A stretch of DNA of 10,966 nucleotides from Fibrobacteraceae bacterium (lineage in GTDB: Bacteria > Fibrobacterota > Fibrobacteria > Fibrobacterales > Fibrobacteraceae): the NCBI GenBank assembly GCA_021443045.1, contig JABUUT010000039.1, forward strand, positions 3,283-14,248, given 5' to 3'. The position numbers were made by a program, and so were the translations under genes. Positions 6,270 through 10,966 of the stretch are shown piece after piece (positions within the stretch are counted from its first letter, which is position 1; every line of letters begins with the position of its first letter). The notes under the pieces are model-generated. The model was not told the origin of the DNA. It made no database searches and saw nothing but the letters and a program-made list of their open reading frames with translations.

Positions 6270-8558
6270 ATGAAGAATATCTTTAAAGTTATGTTTGGAT
6301 TGGTTGTGGCTACAGCACTTGTTGCCTCTGCAGCCCCAAAGTACCCGTTTCCGCAGAATAAAAAAAGCCCTCACGGCTATACCTTCCCCTATGCGGACAC
6401 TAAGATGATCAAGGAACACTTTGACAAGTGGAAAGATGCTTGGTACAAAGATCAGAATGACGGCTCAGCATGGATTTTGTCTCCTGAAGGTGATTGTTCT
6501 ACTGTTTCTGAAGGTATTGCCTACGGCATGATGATCATGGTGTACATGTCCAGCAATGGCAATGACTATCAGTCTGAATTCGACAAGCTCTATGCAACTT
6601 GGAAGAAAAATGGTGGCAACGGTGCTGGTATGAATTGGCGTGTTGGGTGCAAAGCAGGTAGTGGTTCTGCTACTGATGCCGACGTAGATGCCGCTCTCGC
6701 CTTGGTTATGGCTTCTAAACAGTGGGACAAGTCCAGCTATTTGGATGATGCCAAGGCTATTATGAGCTGGATGGCCACCAACGATATTAGTGGCGGCCAT
6801 GTAAAACCCGGTAGTGGATGGAACGAAGCCTTTAACCCAAGTTATGGCACCTTGGCTAATTTTGAACTGTTTAGCAAGGTTGCCGGTGGAAGCTGGTCTA
6901 ATGTTGTTAGCACTGCTGGTGCGGACTTGCTGGCTTGCCAGGATCCAAACACAGGCCTAGTTCCTGACTGGTGTGATTGGAATTCTCATAAGCCCACTAG
7001 AACCAGTGCTGCAGTTTCTCAGGATGAAGATCCCGGTTTTTATGATGATGCTGCCCGTACTCCATGGCGTACTGCCTGGGCCTACTACTGGTATGGCAAT
7101 TCTAATGCAAAAAAATTCAATGATAAGATTACCAAGTGGCTTTATGGTGCCACCTACGGCGATGCTGGTGGAATTAACTCTGGCTACACTATAGATGGTA
7201 AAAAGCCCGATAGCGAAACACGCAATTTCGTATCCTCCACATTCTCCGGTGGTCTTGGTTTAGCTTCTTCTAGCGATGATTCCGAAACGGGCAACCTTTA
7301 TATGGGTACTGTGTACAAGGCTCTTGCCAGCTTTACCAGTGCCGCAGGTCCTAGTGCAAAAGTAGGTGAACAGTACTATCCGGCTACATTGAACATTCTC
7401 TACCTTCTTTTGATGACTGGTAATATGCCTAACCTATATGACATGACTGGCTTTACCGATTTTACACCAGATCCATCAGCCTTTGGTCAAATTACTATGC
7501 CTGCCGGCACCCAGCAAAAACTTAAGGATTCTACAGTAGGCCTTTCTGGTTTTTGGAACTGGGGTGCATACCATGACAAGTATGGTGTTACCATTATGAG
7601 ACCCGATTCTGGTTCTTCTCCATTGTTCAACAATGCTGGTGTTATTACCGCCGAAGCCGAAATGAACATTGCTCCAGAACCAGATTATGAAAGCCCGGAA
7701 GGTCAAGCTGGTAAGTACCCAAGTGCAGGTATTGCCATGTCTTTCCTTTCTAACGAAGAGCAGGGTATTGATTTAACAGCCCTTGGAGCTAAGAGTGTAA
7801 GAATCAATGTTTCCACACAAGGTACCATTCGTTTTGCTCTTCTTAGCAGTTCTGTTAAGGAAGCCGGTGGTGAACCTGGCTACATGATTGAACCCACAAA
7901 TGGTTACAAGACCATTACCCTGGATATGACTCCAAGTGGCCTTGCTGACTTTGGCGACTTTACTACTCCAGATTGGGTAAAGCAGGTTGTTTCTGGTAAT
8001 GATGTAATGAAGACCGTTAAGGGCCTTAAGTTTGAAGCCAAAATGCCTAAGGGTGGTTACGGCAAGGTGTCTGTAAAGTCTATTGAATTCCTTGATGCTA
8101 GTGGCAACGTGATTGACCCAGAAAAGATTACGGGTATTAAGATTGCAGAAGCTACCAACCCAGGCATTGGCCAAGGTAGCAGCGGTGGTCAAGGTGGTGG
8201 TACTAGCACCGGAACCCAGGGTGGCGACCCCAGCACTGGAACTCAGGGTGGCGACCCCAACACTGGAACTCAGGGTGGCGACCCCAATACAGGTAACCAG
8301 GGCGGTGATCCTAACCAAGGTGGCTCTATTGCAATCCATGGCGTAAACACCATTAGCGCTGTAAAGATTTCCACAATGGGCCAGGCCGTGCAAATTTCCA
8401 ACGCCAAGGTTGGTACCACATACGCCATCTTTGATATGCAGGGCAAGGTTATTACTGTTGGTCAAGTTCTCGGTGCAACACACAGTGTAACTATCCCCAC
8501 AAAGGGTATGTACATGGTTCGTGTGGGTAGCGAAATGAAGACCTTCTCCATTAAGTAA
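6270..8558 (+). CDS. Secreted GH8 endoglucanase with beta-rich domain, repeat linker and T9SS-type sorting domain
   Basis: A 762-residue modular cellulase-type enzyme, expected to cut beta-1,4-glucan (or related beta-glucans) internally with inversion, outside the cell. Residues 1-22 form a signal peptide (MKNIFK, hydrophobic core, ASA). The GH8 catalytic domain spans about 24-390. It has the probable general acid Glu81 in TVSEGIAYGM, the family signature ATDADVD at 134-140 and the DDAARTPWR segment at 259-267, where GH8 enzymes carry the Asp proposed as base. Residues about 455-612 are a beta-rich domain resembling a carbohydrate-binding sandwich but not firmly assignable. A Gly-rich linker with four nine-residue repeats (647-682) follows. 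Residues about 686-762 resemble a type IX secretion sorting domain, with YAIFDMQGKVI, a Gly-x-Tyr near the end (GMYMVRV) and a basic last residue. Export would then use Sec plus T9SS, with the C-terminal domain removed or used for surface attachment. It has its own promoter, ribosome site and terminator. Laminarinase, xylanase or chitosanase activity is possible in GH8. Confidence 0.93.
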   Translation: MKNIFKVMFGLVVATALVASAAPKYPFPQNKKSPHGYTFPYADTKMIKEHFDKWKDAWYKDQNDGSAWILSPEGDCSTVSEGIAYGMMIMVYMSSNGNDYQSEFDKLYATWKKNGGNGAGMNWRVGCKAGSGSATDADVDAALALVMASKQWDKSSYLDDAKAIMSWMATNDISGGHVKPGSGWNEAFNPSYGTLANFELFSKVAGGSWSNVVSTAGADLLACQDPNTGLVPDWCDWNSHKPTRTSAAVSQDEDPGFYDDAARTPWRTAWAYYWYGNSNAKKFNDKITKWLYGATYGDAGGINSGYTIDGKKPDSETRNFVSSTFSGGLGLASSSDDSETGNLYMGTVYKALASFTSAAGPSAKVGEQYYPATLNILYLLLMTGNMPNLYDMTGFTDFTPDPSAFGQITMPAGTQQKLKDSTVGLSGFWNWGAYHDKYGVTIMRPDSGSSPLFNNAGVITAEAEMNIAPEPDYESPEGQAGKYPSAGIAMSFLSNEEQGIDLTALGAKSVRINVSTQGTIRFALLSSSVKEAGGEPGYMIEPTNGYKTITLDMTPSGLADFGDFTTPDWVKQVVSGNDVMKTVKGLKFEAKMPKGGYGKVSVKSIEFLDASGNVIDPEKITGIKIAEATNPGIGQGSSGGQGGGTSTGTQGGDPSTGTQGGDPNTGTQGGDPNTGNQGGDPNQGGSIAIHGVNTISAVKISTMGQAVQISNAKVGTTYAIFDMQGKVITVGQVLGATHSVTIPTKGMYMVRVGSEMKTFSIK
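8208..8315 (+). repeat. Four tandem 27-bp repeats in the GH8 linker
   Basis: Units at 8208-8234, 8235-8261, 8262-8288 and 8289-8315 encode TGTQGGDPS, TGTQGGDPN, TGTQGGDPN and TGNQGGDPN. Units 2 and 3 differ at only one base, while unit 4 has drifted at several third positions. This suggests recent duplication of the middle unit. The product is a flexible linker between the beta-rich domain and the sorting domain. Each unit is a multiple of three, so copy number can change without breaking the frame. Confidence 0.9.
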
Positions 8559-8574
8559 TCTTAGATATTCTCAT

Positions 8575-8611
8575 TAAAAAAGCCGAGGCACACAAGTGCC
8601 CCGGTTTTTTT
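8575..8611. terminator. Bidirectional terminator between the convergent GH8 and TSUP genes
   Basis: A 9-bp stem (8583-8591 with 8596-8604) with one central A-C mismatch and a 4-nt loop is flanked by an A run on the left and a T run on the right. It therefore terminates transcription from either side. It lies between two converging stop codons, 17 bp past the GH8 stop and 20 bp past the TSUP stop. Confidence 0.9.
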
Positions 8612-8631
8612 ATACCCTTTAGAGGGGGCCT

Positions 8632-9399
8632 TTATTTAATCAAGTCCACTATTAGATAAATTGCCATTGCAACACTGCAAACCTGAGTAAAGTATTTAAT
8701 AAATTTGTTCCCTTTTTTACGCTGTAAAAAACTACCAGAATAGCCCCCAAGCCAAGCTCCTGCGGCCATTAAAACGGCAACATCCCAATAAATTTTACCA
8801 CTAAACCCTAGGGCTGTGGTGCTCACAATTAAAAAAACATTGGTCAGCGCATTTTTTAGAGCGTTAATGCGAATGGGTTCTAGGCCGGTGTAACGGCGCA
8901 ACGAAAAAATTTGCACCAAACCAACACCAACTTGCACAATACATCCGTAAATAGCTACCAGCGCAAAACCTATGGCGCCTTTGACTGTTAATTTTTCGGG
9001 GGGTGTTGTGGGTGGTTTGCCCAGTATATCTTCTTTTAAAAAGTTCATGCCTACAATCATTAGAATAGCGGTGGCTAAAATTCCCTGAAAAGCCCTGTCG
9101 CCTATATGAACCAACACACAAACGCCTATAAGGGACCCTACAATGGTGGGCACCAGCAGTTGCAAAAAAATTTTCTTGTTTAGGTACCCGTGCTTCATTA
9201 GGTTAAAGGCGGAGCTAAAGTTGCCCACAATAAGGCCAATGCGGTTGCTTCCGTTAGCCACAGTGGGGGGAATACCCATAAATATCATTAGAGGCAGGCT
9301 TAGGGTGCTGCCGCCGCCTGCAATGCTGTTTATAAGGCTCACCACGGCTCCCAAAATAAAGAAGCCTGCATATTGTAAAACTGTAAAATCACAAAACAT
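8632..9399 (-). CDS. TSUP family permease (TauE/SafE, formerly DUF81)
   Basis: Inner-membrane permease of the family that moves sulfite, sulfonates or other small organic anions; the substrate cannot be read from sequence. About eight hydrophobic segments form two repeats. Each repeat carries a family motif: AGGGSTLSLPLM at residues 27-38 followed by NGSNRIGLIVGN, and KNALTN at 182-187 followed by GAWLGGYSG near 214-222, then a basic QRKKGNKF before the last helix. I chose the ATG at 9399, giving 255 residues. It has AGG seven bases upstream, and the first membrane segment follows directly. A further in-frame ATG at 9429 would add ten residues but has no ribosome site and lies within a short repeat array. 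On the same strand it follows a lipoprotein gene after a 133-bp gap, and I see no intrinsic terminator there, so co-transcription is possible. It converges on the GH8 gene. Confidence 0.9.
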   Translation of the reverse strand: MFCDFTVLQYAGFFILGAVVSLINSIAGGGSTLSLPLMIFMGIPPTVANGSNRIGLIVGNFSSAFNLMKHGYLNKKIFLQLLVPTIVGSLIGVCVLVHIGDRAFQGILATAILMIVGMNFLKEDILGKPPTTPPEKLTVKGAIGFALVAIYGCIVQVGVGLVQIFSLRRYTGLEPIRINALKNALTNVFLIVSTTALGFSGKIYWDVAVLMAAGAWLGGYSGSFLQRKKGNKFIKYFTQVCSVAMAIYLIVDLIK

Positions 9400-9408
9400 T
9401 TTTTTACC

Positions 9409-9421
9409 TATAAAACTTATA
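9409..9421 (-). promoter_or_regulatory. Dyad TATAA-GTT-TTATA just upstream of the TSUP start
   Basis: On the minus strand the 13 bases ending ten bases before ATG 9399 form a perfect dyad with 5-bp arms, and within it TAAGTTTT is a 7 of 8 match to TAnnTTTG. It could be a -7 box, an operator, or simply AT-rich sequence. No -33 TTG is found at the expected distance. Confidence 0.25.
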
Positions 9422-9422
9422 G

Positions 9423-9462
9423 CGGCCATTAGAGGCCATTAGTATCCATCAGTGTTCATCTG
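9423..9462. repeat. Degenerate 10-bp tandem repeat, four units
   Basis: Consecutive 10-mers at 9423-9432, 9433-9442, 9443-9452 and 9453-9462 read CGGCCATTAG, AGGCCATTAG, TATCCATCAG and TGTTCATCTG. They share the core CCAT(T/C)AG and drift progressively. On the minus strand this places an ATG every ten bases ahead of the TSUP gene, and the last unit contains the alternative start at 9429. Confidence 0.6.
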
Positions 9463-9476
9463 CAACTTCTAGGCTT

Positions 9477-9516
9477 CCTCAGAGGCTGGCCCTCTCCAAG
9501 TAACATCTTGGAAAGG
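9477..9516 (-). other. Overlapping hairpins between the lipoprotein and TSUP genes
   Basis: The bases 9491-9500 and 9507-9516 form a 10-bp stem with one C-A mismatch and a 6-nt loop. AGAGG at 9481-9485 can instead pair with CCTCT at 9491-9495, and CCTC-A-GAGG at 9477-9485 is itself a dyad. These structures share bases and so exclude one another. No T run follows on the minus strand, so this is not a classic intrinsic terminator. Confidence 0.4.
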
Positions 9517-9532
9517 TAAATATCAGCTGGGT

Positions 9533-10753
9533 CTATTTAATTTCTTTTAAAAGAAAATTCCTGTTTTCCTCAATTTTCTTTTTAAGGGTGGTTTCCGGGT
9601 ATTCTGTGAGGCAACGATCCAGGGCGGCGGCGGCATCTTGTAGCAGCATGTTCCTTTTTGCAGTATCCTTTTGCTGTTGTGCTTTTGCAAAAAGTTGAGA
9701 TGCGTTTTGGCGTTCCTTGTTGCAGAAGGCGTCGGACAGGGTCTTGTATTTTTGCAAAGCTTCCCTGCGGAGTTTGCTTGCCTTTAGTTTGTTCAACAAG
9801 TCCCTGGCCGGTGCGAATTTTTCTTGTTTAATAAGACTGTCCGCTTGTGCCAAGGCTTTTGAAGGGTCGTTCTTTTCCCAGTATTTTACAGCCTCCTTGT
9901 TGGTGGCTGTGGCCAAGTCTTGAATGTGGGCAATCATAGCCGAAATTTGAAGTTTTTCATCAAGGTCCCTGTAGCGAACCAGGAACATGTCGGCTTGTTT
10001 TTTGGCCTCTTCAAATTGTGCCTTGTTGTCGGCTAAATCCAAAATTTTTTCTTTTTCCTTTTGGGCTTTGGCCAAAGTGTTTTCAAAAGATTTGTCTTTT
10101 TGCAACTGAGCCCAGTTTTTTAGGGAATCGCTGGGGTTTAGGGCTATAAGGCTGTCTACCACAGGAGATACCATGTGGTAAGAGGCTTTTACACGGTTCA
10201 TGTTCTGAATTTCTAGGGCTAGGGCCTGGTACTGCTTGTCCAATTCCATTCGACTTTTACCCATTTCCAACAACATGGAGTCTACTCGAGTTTCCCACTG
10301 GTTCCAGAGGGGTTTTAAAATGCGAAAACGCTGCAAATAGGCACTGGCGGAGTCTTCTAAGCCCTGTTTTTGCAAGTGGTCTGCATATTCAAAAATAGCC
10401 TGCACATCATTTGGAATTTGTTCGTAAGGGTCAATGTAATTAGGGGCCATTTGGCTAGAAGATGTCTCTGTAACTTGAGGCGTTTCGACTGTTGCGGAGT
10501 AGGCAATACTGGAAGACGACTGGCTTAAATCCTTTTCATCTCCATAAGAAACTTGTGGAGCCTCTGGATTAGCGGATTCTGGAATAGAGGTAAAAGCCGA
10601 GGAAGAAACTATCTGGGGTTGGTAACTATCTTCTGGAACCTGGTGCATGGGGGAGGGGGTTGGGGTATTCCCAGCACAAGCAGCAAGCAACATGCAAGCG
10701 CCGGATAGTAAAGCTCCGGACAAAGAGAGAATTTCAAAGCGAATCTTTTTCAT
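9533..10753 (-). CDS. Predicted lipoprotein with Ser-rich linker and long helical, TPR-like region
   Basis: I do not recognise a named family. The 406-residue product begins with a lipoprotein signal peptide: MKKIRF, a hydrophobic core and the lipobox LAAC, with the lipidated Cys at residue 26. Asn at 29, rather than an Asp directly after the Cys, gives no inner-membrane retention signal, so outer-membrane anchoring is likely. Residues 27 to about 105 form a low-complexity linker rich in Ser, Pro, Thr and Gln, including two serine runs. From about 108 to 406 the chain is almost wholly alpha-helical and rich in Lys, Glu, Ala, Gln and Leu. It has alternating hydrophobic positions and helix pairs such as KALAQADSLIKQEKFAPARD that look like degenerate tetratricopeptide units. 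The last third ends in a basic coiled-coil-like helix. A scaffold or tether in the periplasm is a fair guess. The start has no clear Shine-Dalgarno site but is fixed by the signal peptide. Only the TSUP gene follows on this strand. Confidence 0.85.
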   Translation of the reverse strand: MKKIRFEILSLSGALLSGACMLLAACAGNTPTPSPMHQVPEDSYQPQIVSSSAFTSIPESANPEAPQVSYGDEKDLSQSSSSIAYSATVETPQVTETSSSQMAPNYIDPYEQIPNDVQAIFEYADHLQKQGLEDSASAYLQRFRILKPLWNQWETRVDSMLLEMGKSRMELDKQYQALALEIQNMNRVKASYHMVSPVVDSLIALNPSDSLKNWAQLQKDKSFENTLAKAQKEKEKILDLADNKAQFEEAKKQADMFLVRYRDLDEKLQISAMIAHIQDLATATNKEAVKYWEKNDPSKALAQADSLIKQEKFAPARDLLNKLKASKLRREALQKYKTLSDAFCNKERQNASQLFAKAQQQKDTAKRNMLLQDAAAALDRCLTEYPETTLKKKIEENRNFLLKEIK

Positions 10754-10896
10754 GCCATAAATTTAAAAAAAACTACGGGAACAAAGAATAGGGGTTGCAT
10801 TTTAAAATAGTTCATCCCGAGCCTCGTATGGAATCTAGTGATGGAGCATTTGGCATGAGCTACCAGCAGTCAGTCGTCAGCGGTGAGGTCGCTTCC

Positions 10897-10918
10897 GTCA
10901 TTGCGCGATGCGCTTGAC
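10897..10918. other. Imperfect GC-rich hairpin
   Basis: GTCA at 10897-10900 pairs with TGAC at 10915-10918, and GCGC at 10903-10906 pairs with GCGC at 10910-10913, separated by a small TT/T internal loop and closed by a GAT loop. It has no T run and lies 16 bp before a second, AT-rich palindrome. Confidence 0.4.
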
Positions 10919-10927
10919 TCTGGGCCT

Positions 10928-10960
10928 CAGCAATAAAAACAAGCAAGCTTGTTTTTGCTG
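10928..10960. terminator. Palindrome resembling a bidirectional terminator
   Basis: AAAAACAAGC at 10935-10944 and GCTTGTTTTT at 10947-10956 are perfect complements around two A bases. Outer CAGC at 10928-10931 and GCTG at 10957-10960 extend the pairing across a 3-nt bulge. With a CAAG/CTTG stem and T or A runs on either side it can act in both directions, probably ending a gene that lies beyond the window on one strand or the other. Confidence 0.5.
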
Positions 10961-10966
10961 CATTCG

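Larger units (their letters stand above)
10754..10966. other. Gene-free stretch upstream of the lipoprotein gene
   Basis: I find no supportable coding region in these 213 bases. The part next to the lipoprotein start is AT-rich and should hold its promoter. On the minus strand, TATTCTTTG at 10790-10782 resembles TAnnTTTG with one extra base. From about 10810 onward the composition becomes mixed and GC-richer, with short repeated words such as GTCAG/CGTCAG, ending in two hairpins. It could be an interspersed intergenic element or the edge of an untranslated RNA, but nothing identifies it. Confidence 0.4.

Noticed and set aside
8208..8315. Tandem repeats as a possible CRISPR array
   Set aside because: The units are contiguous with no unique spacers, lie in frame inside a coding region and encode a protein linker.
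7773..8483. 236-codon open frame antisense to the 3' part of the GH8 gene
   Set aside because: Its repeated Ser/Val/Ala/Thr stretch is simply the reverse reading of the linker repeats, and it crosses domain borders of the real protein.
9400..9429. Ten extra N-terminal residues for the TSUP permease from ATG 9429
   Set aside because: There is no ribosome site, the ATG is part of a repeat unit, and ATG 9399 has an AGG at proper spacing and sits just before the first membrane segment.
10881..10910. Possible small SRP RNA or other known RNA because of a GGTGAGGTCGCTTCC-like string
   Set aside because: The conserved SRP tetraloop and internal-loop bases are not present and the surrounding fold does not match; no RNA family could be supported.

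Overview
The window reads as chromosome from a Fibrobacter-like, cellulose-degrading bacterium of the Fibrobacterota/Bacteroidota (FCB) branch. This assignment is inference, since no rRNA or other marker gene is present. It rests on a secreted family 8 glycoside hydrolase that ends in a type IX secretion (T9SS)-style C-terminal sorting domain, a DUF3943 outer-membrane-type protein of a kind common in Bacteroidota, and promoters that look like the Bacteroidota -33/-7 type (TTG, 19 bp, TAnnTTTG) rather than sigma-70.

Layout. 1-1163 (+) is the 3' part of lysA (diaminopimelate decarboxylase), cut by the window start just upstream of its PLP lysine. 1254-2717 (+) is an exported DUF3943 protein. 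2776-3402 (+) is a small secreted SLT-type lytic transglycosylase that may be translated from a leaderless mRNA. 3443-4609 (+) is a divergent, enlarged ribose-phosphate pyrophosphokinase-family protein, closed by a strong intrinsic terminator. 4765-6117 (+) is nhaA (Na+/H+ antiporter), also closed by a hairpin terminator. 6270-8558 (+) is the GH8 cellulase, with signal peptide, catalytic domain, beta-rich domain, four 9-residue Gly/Asp/Pro repeats and sorting domain. A bidirectional terminator at 8575-8611 separates it from two genes on the opposite strand: a TSUP/TauE-SafE-type permease (8632-9399) and a Ser-rich, helical lipoprotein (9533-10753). The last 213 bases hold no gene but contain two hairpins.

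The genes do not form one pathway. lysA supplies diaminopimelate-derived lysine, the PRPP-synthetase homologue belongs to nucleotide metabolism, NhaA handles sodium and pH, and the remaining genes concern the envelope, periplasm or secretion. Most appear to be separately transcribed, because promoters or terminators can be placed in most gaps. The richest material is regulatory: two promoters with identical geometry, a possible leaderless gene, tandem dyads upstream of the DUF3943 gene, a 17-bp-phased heptamer upstream of nhaA, and a 10-bp-period repeat upstream of the TSUP gene. I found no tRNA, rRNA, CRISPR array, transposase or phage gene.
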